DNA of 64,000 nt from Cordylochernes scorpioides (Eukaryota; Arthropoda; Arachnida; Pseudoscorpiones; Chernetidae): the NCBI GenBank assembly GCA_030710605.1, contig CP092868.1, forward strand, positions 30,631,363 to 30,695,362, read 5' to 3'. A program made the translations under genes and the position numbers. The notes below the pieces were generated by a model that ran no database searches, had not been told where the DNA came from, and worked only from the letters and a program-made list of their open reading frames with translations. Positions 1 to 13,279 of the stretch are shown here, piece after piece. Position 1 is the first letter of the stretch, and each line of letters opens with the position of its first letter.

Positions 1-880
1 GCAGACACAACTATATAAAGGATAGACAGAACTACTATACATAGAACAGACAGACAGAGAGAGAGGCCGGGACAGACACCATTGTACGTGCCGCAGACCG
101 TCCGTTAGAACACATGCCCCTTCACCTGCCTCCGTCGTTCCGCCTGCTGGAGCGATATGGCCCCCTCACCCACGTGCCGTTGAAACCCTCTACATCTCAC
201 CTACACTACCTACACCTACACTAAACCTCTCTTTCATCGAAAACTTCTTTCATACATCTTTAATTTCGTTTTTCACACAAAATTTGATACAGGTTCTTTG
301 ATCCATTTTTTTTTTAATAGGCAAAAATCGAAGACGATCCAAAACACCTGCAAGCAAAGCAGCTGTCAACAATTAATTGAACATTCAAAATGGCCGAGCT
401 TGTCGGCATAAGTGAGAGACATGAGTACCAACATAAAGCCACAAAAAGATCGAAATTAGAATATACGTAACCCGCGAAAATTCAAAAGTCGCGATACTTT
501 TTGAACACACATCGTATATCTCTAAAACCATATGGTCAATTGTATACCAAGTAGATGAAGTTGCTGAGTCTGTATTATGCATCAACCTGCTGCACTGCAC
601 TATCCAAACAATTTGTCTATGTTCCTCAACCGTTCTCTTTAGATATGTTTCGCTGACATTCCATTCCTACATCACCAGTAGAAATACAATAGCTGATAGG
701 CCCCGCAGTCACCATTCGGAGAAATATTTCAGCCCTCGATCATATTCTAAATTTATCAAAAAAGAAACATCATCTCTTCCATCTAAATAGACGTAAAAAC
801 TATGCGCTCATTGATTGATCGCCTCTGCAATCTAGGAGACTCGGATTGAAACAAATCCAATTCCATCAAATTTTGGATCG
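1..880. other. No gene recognised
   Basis: AT-rich; only short frames on both strands and no motif or repeat that I could assign. Confidence 0.5.
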
Positions 881-1210
881 ATTATACATGACCTCAAGGG
901 AGGAATAAATCCATAATCCCCGGTTAATTCCACCATTCGGAGGAGATTAATAGAGTCGCCAAATGTCGTAGTCCATTTGGATGAGGAAAGCGAAGACTAG
1001 AACGCGACTGATTCAACACTAGCCTGTTCAGTGATACGCTAACTTGACGTATGCACGAAGGAACGTGTGGCCACTGGACATGTGTCGGACCAGGAGGCTG
1101 TTGTTGGGTGCTGCGCTGCCTGGAGTATAGGAGCTCCATCTATGCTTCCTTTCTTCCTGTGGTGAATCTGTATAAGACCGGTGGTCTTAATAAAGCTGTG
1201 TGTGTGATAT
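880..1210 (+). repeat. Probable LINE 3' end with TCTTAATAAAGCTGTGTGTG tail
   Basis: Its end resembles GTGTGTCTTAATAAAGGCTT at 21345-21385; the rest is not coding in any clear frame. Confidence 0.4.
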
Positions 1211-1634
1211 ATAATAGCTGATAGGACGGAAGCTTTCAGAAGTATATGTTAAAAAAAGGTATACTCTCTTTAAAATTCGATAAAACTGGATGAAATTCTC
1301 AAAGTAAGTTACTTAAGCTCAACTTATTAACTCCTTAATGCTCAATAAGTCCCAAATATGAGCTAGCGGTCCTTTCCATTAATTCGTTTGTTCCCTGATT
1401 TAAATGATCTAACTCTTTCACATCAGCCACTTTGTCTATATACATTTTATGAACTCTTTAGAATAATACATGTAAAATTGTAAATATTTAATTCTAAGTT
1501 CTAATTTGTTTGCTGTTTTGTTTCCTTTGTATTAGGAGCAAATATTTCAATATCGCGCCTGATTGATTGATAAATTAAATTCTGTTAACAAGATCATATT
1601 ATATATGCGTAGATATATATATATATATATATAC

Positions 1635-2790
1635 TAGCGAACCCGGCCACGCGATGCTGTGGCTAAATTGTAATATGTTAAATTAACATTATACTAAACT
1701 ATTCAGTACAGTAAAGTCAATATTCACTTATAAAGATAAAAATGTTTTAGCCGATCTAAAGCCCTACGGGATTGAGAATGGAACGTTACGTTAAAATTTG
1801 AAAGCGATTTATATATATATAGATAATATAGCCCTTCATTGTAATCATTGATTATAATCACTGCATTAATAAATGTCAGTGAACTCGTTTATATGTATTG
1901 TTTTTTGTTTTCGAGATATTCTGATAGAACGCTCTCGCATTTTCTGTAAAATATTTATATATGCACAAACACAGAATATAATCACTATGTCTTAATTTCG
2001 CTATAATTATTGTTATAAATATTATTCTAAAATAATTCGCCAGAAATCGTCCTGATAGTATACTAAACAACTTCCCAAGGTTTCATGGCAAACATCTAAA
2101 ATAAAATAATACTTTTCTACAATATTAAAAAGAGGGGGGCTTAGGTGTTTAAAATGTAAAATGTGCTCTAAATAGTATTACATAGAGCCTTCATAACAAA
2201 CATATTTAAAATAAACCAATCAAAATATAATAATGCTGTAAAAACAGACCTTGCTACAATAATATAAAAGAAATGAAAATAAAAAAAGACACCCACGCTG
2301 AGCCTCGAACCTAGGTTTGTTACAAATATTATTAAAAAATGGTTTATGTTAATTTTTATTTTAAAAAGCCTACATTTTAAATAAAATAATATTTTTAATA
2401 ATTTGCTACAATAATATAAAAGAAATGAAAAAAAAAAAAAACACCCACGCTGAACCTCGAACCTAGGTTGCGGGGGTACGAAGCTGTGTACCTAACCTAT
2501 AGGCTAAGCTTGACGTTACAAATAAGCTCATGCGAGGCTATTTCAGGCCATACGTCTGCCGCGAGGGGGCGCTGATTGCGAGTGAATTTACGTTTTATTG
2601 TAAATAAAAATGTAACGAAAGGTTATTTCTAAAGAGTAATTAGCCAGAAACCATCCCGGTAGTATACTAAACATCTTCCCAAAGTTTCATCACGATTGGT
2701 TGAGTGATGTAGAAGATTATCACTGACGAACGGACGGACTGACGGACCAACGGACCAACAAACATCCATTTTTATATATATAGTAGATAT
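1635..2790 (+). repeat. Old interspersed element starting ACTAGCGAACCCGGCCACGC
   Basis: Begins ACTAGCGAACCCGGCCACGC and ends ACATCCATTTTTATATATAT, after a GACGGACGGACCAACGG-like stretch. Arms of the same family (CTAGCCGAATGACCCGGGC; GCCGGGCACATCCGCTAG) occur at 3300-3340 and 3591-3630. Resembles RTE-derived or SINE-type repeats; class not settled. It encloses the tRNA-like pair at 2225-2520. Confidence 0.5.
2225..2520 (-). repeat. Two tandem copies of a different tRNA-like SINE
   Basis: On the minus strand AACCTAGGTTCGAGG(T/C)TCAGC (box B-like) is followed by GTGGGTGT and A/T-rich sequence twice (2290-2320, 2440-2475). The second keeps a head with AGCTTAGCCTATAGGTTAGG. Confidence 0.55.
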
Positions 2791-3369
2791 GCAATATAAT
2801 TCCCACACTACTTGTAAATAGTAAACACATTTTTTATTTAATATCCATATATTTTAATATCCATATATTTTAATATCTATAATCAAAGAGTAAATAGCCA
2901 ATGCTTGTATATAATTTTTTGACCAACGACCCGAGGGGGTAAGAGGTAGAAGTGGAGAACAAAGAAGTTGGAAAATAAACAAAGGGAAAATGGCTGCGTT
3001 TCTTTTTGTCGCGTCTATGATTTCTTATATACAAATTTAGAGTTTTAAATTTATAATTATTCAAAGATATACCTTAATACGACATATATATATTGTTTTG
3101 AAAATAGAGCAATCCATATTTAATTCATTAGATAATAAAAAGGCATGTATTCAGGATGACACGGCACAAGGGACCGGGAAAAAATGATCACTTTATCGAG
3201 AGATTCAAATTTACGAGTTTCAAATCATCAAAATATATCTTTCTTTTTTTATATGTTTATAGAGAATTGTTTTAACAAATGTTCGTTATACAAACCTTTA
3301 CTCGGGTAAAACCCGGGCGAAGCCGGGCACATCCGCTAGTTATCTAATATATATATGGAATTTTTTTTG

Positions 3370-3590
3370 CCGGGAGGAAATTGATCCATAGAAGCATAGG
3401 GCGCCTCTCCTGTCAAAATAAACGTCAAAACCTGACGCCATCTATAGGTGGACGCTTCTCAGTTTGCCAAAGCTGGTGTTGTGGCTTGTCACCGACCCGA
3501 GGCCGCTAGTTGCGTCGACGGTCAATAGATGGCGTCAGGTTTTGACGTTTATTTTGACGGGAGAGGTGCCCTATGCTTCTATATATATAT
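3370..3590. repeat. Fold-back MITE with CGCCTCTCCCGTCAAAATAA arms
   Basis: Arms TAGAAGCATAGGGCGCCTCTCC/GGGAGAGGTGCCCTATGCTTCTA (about 60 bp each) enclose GGTGTTGTGGCTTGTCACCGACC. Related copies at 18143-18318 and 40318-40745. Confidence 0.8.
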
Positions 3591-4195
3591 AACTAGCCGA
3601 ATGACCCGGGCAACGCCCGTGTTTTACCTGATTGAATGTTTTTATTCAAATACTATTTGTTACAATTATAAATTGGCGCCTTAAATAAATGCATATATTA
3701 GTTAATAACTATAGCCTATGTGCTTTATCTGTCTATGTACCGTTGGCTTCCGTAGGCGTCTCTTACTGGGAAAAAGAAAGAGAGGATTCCATTTGGTTAT
3801 TAACTAATATATGCGTGGCGTGATCGTAGCCAACCAATAGGAGAGCGCCATTCCAAAAAAAAAAGCAAACGGTGACAGAGATGAAAACTGAAGAATTAAG
3901 AGATGAAGAACGCATGACGCTCGTAACTGTATATATAATGGTTTGAGCTTATGATAATTCATTCCCGTTAGTTTGTATAGGATGTATATTGCAAGAAAAA
4001 TCCTTTTAATAGAAAACAGGTTTTTATAATAAAATCGATTTGAGAAAGGACGAATTAAGACAATGATAATCTCCCTATTTGCTATAGAGAAGAAGAAGAA
4101 CAAGTCAGGGAGAAGAACTTCCTTTATACAAGTGGATGATCGTAAAAGTTGTCGTGCAAGACGTCCTTCTACGAGTATAGACATTCATAGAAAGG

Positions 4196-4590
4196 CGTCT
4201 CAACTCCGCCTTTGCCGGTCCCAAGCCCGGATGAAAAAGGAGGAGGGGGAGCAGTAACAAGCTCACTAAATAAACCTGGGCTTAGCTGGCCCGGCTGATA
4301 GTACCCTGTAAGGACTCCTGATCCAGGGATACAGGATAAGCAGCGTTTGTACTCCATGTTAGGAGCGCGGTTGCACATGGCGTCTGTTCCTCATGTCAGA
4401 GGCGGCCATTTCTTTTGGAGCTAAGACGGTCTGTTACTGAGTAATGCTCCCAGTCTTAATGACAAAGGCAGATGCATTCTACTTCACCCAATCATGATGG
4501 TTGTCAAATCTCAACCATCAAAGTCTCAAGCTTTACAAGCTTTTACACCCAAATATGATTGAGTGGAGATAAGAAAGAAGAAGAAAGGCG
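4196..4590 (+). repeat. LINE 3' UTR fragment, GATAAGAAAGAAGAAG tail
   Basis: CTCCGCCTTTGCCGGTCCC through GAGGCGGCCATTTCTTTTGG to ATGATTGAGTGGAGATAAG. Same family at 12625-12935 (-), 31814-32112 (+), 43380-43612 (+), 47590-47830 (+). Confidence 0.75.
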
Positions 4591-5265
4591 TTTCGCTTGA
4601 AAGCTTGTAAAATCGTTTTCTTATATAAAAAAATCTCTTCTCTCGACCTGTCTTATCTGTGTTTCTTCTTCTAAAGAACACAAATTATTTAGAAATGTTT
4701 GACTCATTAGTAGCGAGATTTTTCAACAATTTCGTCAATTGAATCTACCAGATCGCTAAAGCTATGTATTAACCCAAAGCAATAAAGCGCCATCTATACA
4801 TATAAAATGAAAGGATTTAAAAAGCACGAATGTTTCTTCTATACATAATACAAACTTCTATACTGCCATTAATTCGATGAAAAAATATATTGGGAGGGCT
4901 TGGCTCATCAATGGTGAACCCTCCCAGCGGTTTCGCCAATTTAATCCACCAGACCGCTTCTCAGAGCTCTAATACTGTATTGGACGATTCTGCTTTTATA
5001 CGCAGCACTGAAGGATGGAATCTCAGAAATGGTTTTCAAGCTATGTATTGTTCATTCTGTTTATACAACAGTTATAGCAATATGGTGGATTCAATTGGTG
5101 AAATCGTATTATAGGGGTCACCACTGATGAGCCAGGCCTTTCCAAATCCTTTTCATCCTCAGTTCACAACTTGTATAAATACTTCCTATATGAGATTAAA
5201 GGAAACAGCGCTGAATAATTCCCTCCACCTCAGCCTTCGGGTTCAGCCTTCAGGTCTTCGGGCAT

Positions 5266-5407
5266 GGCCTAGACGATGACGCCCTGGCCATCCTGGAGTC
5301 TGCCAAGACACACATCTATAAGTACTTCCTCGGTGTGGAACTGAGGGGTGTACAAGAAGACCTTGTCTGGAGGAGGACTCTCTCAAGGTGGGGAAGCCTT
5401 CCTTACT
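5266..5407 (+). pseudogene. Coding-like fragment, probable retroelement
   Basis: Frame LDDDALAILESAKTHIYKYF, then GVQEDLVWRRTLSRWG and a stop, followed by an A/T-rich 3' region with AATAAA near 5496. The family was not recognised. Confidence 0.35.
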
Positions 5408-5409
5408 GA

Positions 5410-6440
5410 AGATATTTGTATATATATTCCCCTACATTTTATATGCCTTTTACTCTTTTATTTTTCCACCTTTGTAAAATTTGATTAAAAGAATCAATAA
5501 AATTGTTTAAATTGTCTTGTCTAATCCCTAATCTACCTCAGTCTACAGATGGCAGTATGTGCTGGGTTTACTAACACCAAAATTCTCCATAAGCGACCAC
5601 CTTCTGTAAAATCAAACCTGATTTGAACTAACTAAACCTCTAATAAGAGAGAATACCTACAGGAGAATTCAGACGTATCTGTGATTTTAAGGTAATTTTT
5701 CATGGGAGATTCTACTCTATTGAATAATTTTTGCAGAATAATGATGTTCACGTGTAGAAAAAAAAAGCAATTCTCCTTTTTAAAAATGTAATAGAACCAT
5801 ATATAATCCTGAAGATTGAAGTTTCCTGGCCAACATTCATATTTCTATGTAAAATAGACACTTCGGCCAGTTAAAGTTTTTTTTTTTTTTTTGTCTATTT
5901 TTCATAGGAATATGAATGCCATCCAGGCAACCTCAATCTTCAAGAAAAAAACTCTAACTGGCCGAAGTGTCTTTTTTCATAGAAACAAGATATTAATCTT
6001 ATTGTGCAAATTTAGATACATCCATACCTCGCTTTGCATCGGGGTTACGTTCCAAAAAAAAAAAAACACGACGCAAATTGAAATGACGACGCAAAGTGAA
6101 AATAATATTTTAATGGCATGGCGCAATCAAAAACAAAGATGTTGCCATATTTTTGGGAAAAAAAAAAATTTTAAAAATTAAAGACTCGAATCCAAAACAA
6201 ACGCAACTTCGAAAATCTAACGATGCACAATGAAAATCAGTAAAAATTAAGCAGCGACGCAACTTCGAAAAAAACGTAAAACGAAACGATGCAAAGTGAG
6301 GTATTGGTGTATAAGAAATCTAAGCTATTTTGACACTTACGTTTCTTTTTTAAATCTCTCTCTCCATTGATGCAACCTGGAATCCTAGAGCGTGCTAAGC
6401 TTGCAAATTACCCAGGCTTTTTAAAATAAAACTATTTTCT
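5410..6440. other. Repeat debris without genes
   Basis: Holds a fold-back/duplicated GACACTTCGGCCAGTTA segment (5810-5990) and A-rich stretches with ACGACGCAAATTGAAATGAC-like short repeats. Confidence 0.5.
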
Positions 6441-6617
6441 ACTGCCTTTACTGCAATGATACAATAATGGGAGGGCCTGGCTCATCAGTGGTAAACCCTT
6501 CAAGTGGTTTCGCCAGTTTAATCTATCATACCGCTGTAATATTGCCTTGGACTGTTTTCCTTTTATACCGATATTGAAGCTGAACTCTTAGAAAAGGTAT
6601 TTTAAATGAACTATGGG

Positions 6618-6812
6618 TGCAATATCTTTGTACATTCTTATTATCAGAAAATCTTTATTGTCTTTATAATGTCTGATACATCTTTGGTTGTTTATTTGCA
6701 AACCGCCAAAGAGACAAAAATAAATCAAAAAGGGATGATGATAACCTGCGTCTTGCAGATTAATATTTTCATAGAAACATATATATACATATTTATTGCT
6801 AGCTATATATCA
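6618..6812 (-). mobile_element. Solo LTR of the same Ty3 family, minus orientation
   Basis: 195 bp, reverse complement of the 61921-62120 LTR, with a 5-bp duplication ATGGG (6613-6617, 6813-6817). The host sequence is the AACTATGGACATAAGC repeat also seen near 11760 and 56640. Confidence 0.85.
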
Positions 6813-7093
6813 ATGGGCACAAGCTTTAAAGACAGTATAAATATATATGACTATAAATACTCGTATAAAACATGCTTCGACCTTTCAACAAACAGGCGCC
6901 TAAAACGGTATTCCAGTGTGGGGGAGAACAGATAGTCTAGACATCTGCAGTGACAGAAGTCGCTGCAAGTTGTCTTCGAGAGTATGACCATGTGGATTAA
7001 CCAGGAAGACGGTGCCAAGGAGAATCCTTCTTGTGACAGACAATGAAGACAAGTCCATCTCTACTGTATATAACCCTGTAAGACCCTTATATT

Positions 7094-10000
7094 GGGGGAG
7101 AAGCCCGACCACACCTCCCTGCGGTCCCCCCAGGACCCTTGGAATATTCGACCAAATTCTGGTTCGTTTCCAAGGTGACTAACGTGGCAACGGCACCCAT
7201 TTTCCAATGAAGAGCAAAAGATAGTGGACATTGCTGCTGCTGTGATAGAGATGTATGGAGATATCTGAGGCTCTTCATTGGACACAACAACAACAACAAT
7301 ACAGTATACACACCCAAGATAGTGGACATTGCTGTGATAGAGATGTACGGAGACATCTGAGGCTCTTCATTGGACACGACAACAACAACAATACAGTATA
7401 CACACCCAAGATAGAGAACATTGCTGTGATAGAGATGTACGGAGACATCTGAGGCTCTTCATTGGACACGACAGCAACAACAATACAGTATACACACCCA
7501 AGATAGAGAACATTGCTGTGATAGAGATGTATGGAGACATCTGAGGCTCTTCATTGGACACGACAGCAACAACAATACAGTATACACACCCAAGATAGAG
7601 AACATTGCTGTGATAGAGATGTACGGAGACATCTGAGGCTCTTCATTGGACACGACAGCAACAACAATACAGTATACACACCCAAGATAGAGAACATTGC
7701 TGTGATAGAGATATATGGAGACATCTGAGGCTCTTCATTGGACACGACAACAACAACAATACAGTATACACACCCAAGATAGAGAACATTGCTGTGATAG
7801 AGATGTATGGAGACATCTGAGGCTCTTCATTGGACACGACATCAACAACAATACAGTATACACACCCAAGATAGAGAACATTGCTGTGATAGAGATGTAT
7901 GGAGACATCTGAGGCTCTTCATTGGACACGACAACAACAACAATACAGTATACACACCCAAGATAGAGAACATTGCTGTGATAGAGATGTATGGAGACAT
8001 CTGAGGCTCTTCATTGGACACGACATCAACAACAATACAGTATACACACCCAAGATAGAGAACATTGCTGTGATAGAGATGTATGGAGACATCTGAGGCT
8101 CTTCATTGGACACGACAACAACTACAATACAGTATACACACCCAAGATAGAGAACATTGCTGTGATAGAGATGTATGGAGACATCTGAGGCTCTTCATTG
8201 GACACGACAACAACAACAATACAGTATACACACCCAAGATAGAGAACATTGCTGTGATAGAGATGTATGGAGACATCTGAGGCTCTTCATTGGACACGAC
8301 ATCAACAACAATACAGTATACACACCCAAGATAGAGAACATTGCTGTGATAGAGATGTATGGAGACATCTGAGGCTCTTCATTGGACACGACATCAACAA
8401 CAATACAGTATACACACCCAAGATAGAGAACATTGCTGTGATAGAGATGTATGGAGACATCTGAGGCTATTCATTGGACACGACAACAACAACAATACAG
8501 TATACACACCCAAGATAGAGAACATTGCTGTGATAGAGATGTACGGAGACATCTGAGGCTCTTCATTGGACACGACAACAACAACAATACAGTATACACA
8601 CCCAAGATAGAGAACATTGCTGTGATAGAGATGTATGGAGACATCTGAGGCTCTTCATTGGACACGACAACAACAACAATACAGTATACACACCCAAGAT
8701 AGAGAACATTGCTGTGATAGAGATGTATGGAGACATCTGAGGCTCTTCATTGGACACGACAGCAACAACAATACAGTATACACACCCAAGATAGAGAACA
8801 TTGCTGTGATAGAGATGTATGGAGACATCTGAGGCTCTTCATTGGACACGACAACAACAACAATACAGTATACACACCCAAGATAGAGAACATTGCTGTG
8901 ATAGAGATGTATGGAGACATCTGAGGCTCTTCATTGGACACGACAACAACAACAATACAGTATACACACCCAAGATAGAGAACATTGCTGTGATAGAGAT
9001 GTATGGAGACATCTGAGGCTCTTCATTGGACACGACAACAACAACAATACAGTATACACACCCAAAATAGAGAACAGTGCTGTGATAGAGATGTATGGAG
9101 ACATCTGAGGCTCTTCATTGGACACGACAACAACAACAATACAGTATACACACCCAAGATAGAGAACATTGCTGTGATAGAGATGTATGGAGACATCTGA
9201 GGCTCTTCATTGGACACGACAACAACAACAATACAGTATACACACCCAAGATAGAGAACATTGCTGTGATAGAGATGTATGGAGACATCTGAGGCTCTTC
9301 ATTGGACACGACATCAACAACAATACAGTATACACACCCAAGATAGAGAACATTGCTGTGATAGAGATGTATGGAGACATCTGAGGCTCTTCATTGGACA
9401 CGACAACAACAACAATACAGTATACACACCCAAGATAGAGAACATTGCTGTGATAGAGATGTATGGAGACATCTGAGGCTCTTCATTGGACACGACATCA
9501 ACAACAATACAGTATACACACCCAAGATAGAGAACATTGCTGTGATAGAGATGTATGGAGACATCTGAGGCTCTTCATTGGACACGACAACAACTACAAT
9601 ACAGTATACACACCCAAGATAGAGAACATTGCTGTGATAGAGATGTATGGAGACATCTGAGGCTCTTCATTGGACACGACAACAACAACAATACAGTATA
9701 CACACCCAAGATAGAGAACATTGCTGTGATAGAGATGTATGGAGACATCTGAGGCTCTTCATTGGACACGACATCAACAACAATACAGTATACACACCCA
9801 AGATAGAGAACATTGCTGTGATAGAGATGTATGGAGACATCTGAGGCTCTTCATTGGACACGACATCAACAACAATACAGTATACACACCCAAGATAGAG
9901 AACATTGCTGTGATAGAGATGTATGGAGACATCTGAGGCTATTCATTGGACACGACAACAACAACAATACAGTATACACACCCAAGATAGAGAACATTGC

Positions 10001-10975
10001 TGTGATAGAGATGTACGGAGACATCTGAGGCTCTTCATTGGACACGACAACAACAACAATACAGTATACACACCCAAGATAGAGAACATTGCTGTGATAG
10101 AGATGTATGGAGACATCTGAGGCTCTTCATTGGACACGACAACAACAACAATACAGTATACACACCCAAGATAGAGAACATTGCTGTGATAGAGATGTAT
10201 GGAGACATCTGAGGCTCTTCATTGGACACGACAGCAACAACAATACAGTATACACACCCAAGATAGAGAACATTGCTGTGATAGAGATGTATGGAGACAT
10301 CTGAGGCTCTTCATTGGACACGACAACAACAACAATACAGTATACACACCCAAGATAGAGAACATTGCTGTGATAGAGATGTATGGAGACATCTGAGGCT
10401 CTTCATTGGACACGACAACAACAACAATACAGTATACACACCCAAGATAGAGAACATTGCTGTGATAGAGATGTATGGAGACATCTGAGGCTCTTCATTG
10501 GACACGACAACAACAACAATACAGTATACACACCCAAAATAGAGAACAGTGCTGTGATAGAGATGTATGGAGACATCTGAGGCTCTTCATTGGACACGAC
10601 AACAACAACAATACAGTATACACACCCAAGATAGAGAACATTGCTGTGATAGAGATGTATGGAGACATCTGAGGCTCTTCATTGGACACGACAACAACAA
10701 CAATACAGTATACACACCCAAAATAGAGAACAGTGCTGTGATAGAGATGTACGGAGACATCTGAGGCTCTTCATTGGACACGACAACAACAACAATACAG
10801 TATACACACCCAAAATAGAGAACAGAGCTGTGATAGAGATGTACGGAGACATCTGAGGCTCTTCATTGGACACGACATCAACAACAATACAGTATACACA
10901 CCCAAGATAGAGAACAGTGCTGTGATAGAGATGTATGGAGACATCTGAGGCTCTTCATTGGACACGACAACAACA
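7094..10975. repeat. 92-bp satellite array, about 40 units, plus left flank
   Basis: Head-to-tail units run from about 7210. Each contains GACAACAACAACAATACAG, GTATACACACCC and a hairpin AGATGT/ACATCT. Divergence is low in the centre and higher at both edges. Because 92 is not a multiple of 3, the many 64-65 codon frames on both strands are artefacts. The whole segment is flanked by an 11-bp direct repeat ACCCTTATATT (7083-7093, 10976-10986). Confidence 0.97.
7715..10658. repeat. Duplicated 16-unit (1472 bp) block inside the satellite
   Basis: Unit-specific variants recur 1472 bp apart: CTACAATAC in units at 8083 and 9555, GGCTATTCATTGG at 8451 and 9923, and the AACAGTGCT pair at 8911/9003 and 10383/10475. 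Block 1 is about 7715-9186 and block 2 about 9187-10658. Confidence 0.88.
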
Positions 10976-11554
10976 ACCCTTATATTAAAGTATTATGATG
11001 CATTAGCGCGCCATCTGTTATGAAAATTCAAAACTATTGTCGCGTATATGGGCCTTCAAAACATCTACAACCTCCGCCAATAGATAGAGCTTTCGTCTAT
11101 TTCCGGTCTGGAAATAATGTGGGAATCACCGACTGCTGTGGTCCTGTTTCCTGGGGCAAATGTTTGTAAATACACTTTTATATTGGCCCTAGGAGGTAAC
11201 GTAATGGAAATACCCGTTAATTGTTATTCTGGTTATATGTAATGTGTAGTAGAAATGACAATGAAGAGAAGGAGTGTTTGAAATCTTGTTGTCGGTTGCT
11301 GTTATGACTCTCTCGCCAACACCACAGTCACTACTCTTCTGGTAAGTCTCTCGTGTCCCCCCACCAGTGGTAAAGCCGAGAGATACTGCCAGAGGAAAGG
11401 AGATCCACTTGAATGGTGGTTCTCAGAGGTCTTTGGGTGGTCTGCAGGGTAGAGCTGCAGTGGGAGAGCAATGAAGCCAAGGTAGGTGAACCACAAAGGA
11501 GGAAGCGGCGTCGTCGCGAAGAACCGGAGGGGTCAAGCTGCGACACTATTATAG

Positions 11555-11960
11555 ACACATGTGATTCTTTTTAAAAATTAAACAATTTCTACTGCTCTTA
11601 CTGCAATGAAAAATTAATGGGAGGGCCTGGTTCATCAGTGGTGAACCTTCCCATCAGCTTCACCAGTTTAATCTACCATACCGCTGTTATATTGCATTTT
11701 TCGGTTTTCCCTTTATAGTGATACTGATGCTAGACTCTTTGAATGGGTATTTTAGATGAACTATGGACATAAGCTTTGAGGACAGTAGAATTACATACAA
11801 TTATAAATATATAAAATGCTTCGAGCAATCGCTCTTCCGCAAATATCAAACTGTGTCTTTTATTATAGCAATTATATTATGATGCATTAGTGCGCCATCT
11901 GTTATGAAAATTGGAAATGAACCAGGCCCTTCCATTAATTTTTCATTGCAGTAAGGACAG
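11555..11960. repeat. Longer member of the GCGCGCCATCTGTTAT family
   Basis: Includes GGGAGGGCCTGGTTCATCAG, ACTATGGACATAAGC and GCTTCGAGCAATCGCTCTTC segments of a roughly 430-bp element. Confidence 0.7.
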
Positions 11961-12033
11961 TAGAAATTGTTTAATTTTTAAAAAGAATCATACGTGTCTA
12001 TAATATATAGTTTCAAATTTTCATATTGAGTAT

Positions 12034-12402
12034 ATCGAGAGGACACTCGTGCTAGAGGACACCTCTCCACAAAGGACAGTTTTCATTTGCAAAATGACCA
12101 TTTTTACAATTTAGCAACTCTCCGGCAAGAGGACACCTCTCCTTAAAGAACACTTTGGCTCTGAAATTAGGTGTTATCTGATATATAGCTAGCAATAAAT
12201 ATATATATATATATGTTTCTATGAAAATGTTAATTTGCAAGATGCAGGTTATCATCATACCTTTTTGATTTGTTTTTGTCTCTTTGGCGGTTTGCAAATA
12301 AACAACAAAAGCTGTATCAGACATTATAAAGACAATAAAGAATTTTCTGATAATAAAAGTGTACAAAGATGTTGCATTATCCTTTACAGGGAGGTTCTAC
12401 TG
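12034..12402 (+). mobile_element. CAGTAGAACC-family MITE split by a solo LTR
   Basis: GAGAGGACACTC...AATTAGGTG, then the solo LTR, then CCTTTACAGGGAGGTTCTAC. The left terminal 15 bp are missing. Confidence 0.8.
12179..12376 (+). mobile_element. Solo LTR of the 62-kb Ty3 family, inside a MITE
   Basis: 198 bp matching the LTR at 61921-62120 from TGATATATAGC to GTTGCA, with a 5-bp target duplication TTATC on both sides. It sits inside a fold-back MITE, interrupting its ...GGTGT/CCTTTACAGGG segment. This is a product of LTR-LTR recombination. Confidence 0.88.
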
Positions 12403-12624
12403 TATTAGACATTTGGTTTCTCTCTTTAAAAAAATGTTTTTTTTACATAATGCATAGGATTATTTTATAAATACAGATACAAATGGTAAGGTACAATTAG
12501 GATTATAGATTAGAACAACAGGATAATAGTGTCTGACCTTCCGATAACAACGTTGTTATCGGAAGGTCACATACTATTAATTTATTTGGCACAGACACAA
12601 AAAACATATTTGAGGTCTTCTTCT

Positions 12625-12935
12625 TCTTCTTTCTTATCTCCACACTGGGTGAAGTAGAATGCATCAACCTTTGTCATTAAGACTGGGAACACTACTCAGT
12701 GGTAGGCCGACTTAGCTCCAAAAGAAATGGCCGCCTCTGACATGAGGAACAGACACCATGTGCAGCTGCTCCTAACATGGAGTACAAACGCTGCTCATTC
12801 TGTATCCCTGGATTAGGAGCCCTTACAGGGTACTATCAGCCGGGCCAGCTGAGCCCAAGTTTTTTAGTGAGCTTGTTACTGCTCCCTCTCCTCCTTTTTC
12901 ATCCGGGCTTGGGACCGGCAAGGGCGAAGTGAGGT
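12625..12935 (-). repeat. LINE 3' UTR fragment, minus strand
   Basis: Complement of the 4196-4590 family, starting with the CTTCTTCTTTCTTATCTCC tail. Confidence 0.75.
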
Positions 12936-13081
12936 AACAAAAATAAACTTTGCTCAAGGAGCATGGAATTCTTGTAATCTTTACACAAGAGGATAAGAAA
13001 CAACAACAAAAGAAACTCTTTGATCCATGAAGCTATAAAGGAATATCAGAAAATAAAAGAAAACAAGACCTAATCCAAATA

Positions 13082-13143
13082 ATTTATTAGTGTGTGACGT
13101 TTCGGCAACAACATTGTCACCATCATCAGACAAAAGAATAAAT
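13082..13143 (-). ncRNA. Type I hammerhead ribozyme motif (PLE, left arm)
   Basis: Exact mirror of the right-arm motif: CTGATGA, stem II, GAAACGTC and both stem I halves are intact on the minus strand. Confidence 0.8.
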
Positions 13144-13279
13144 GAGAAAACATGTTACAGCAGGTTCTTATATAGTCCTGTTATCAAGTGTTTAAACAAG
13201 ATAACAGATAAGGAAAATAGTTTTTAAGTCAACTTGAAATATTCTTCTTAGAATTAAAAGTGGATTTTTTTTTTTTTTT

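Noticed and set aside
7255-10965. Dozens of overlapping 64-65 codon frames on both strands
   Set aside because: They are the same 92-bp satellite read in successive phases; length, spacing and stop positions follow the unit.
7210-10976. CRISPR array
   Set aside because: Whole 92-bp units repeat with no unique spacers, and the genome is eukaryotic.
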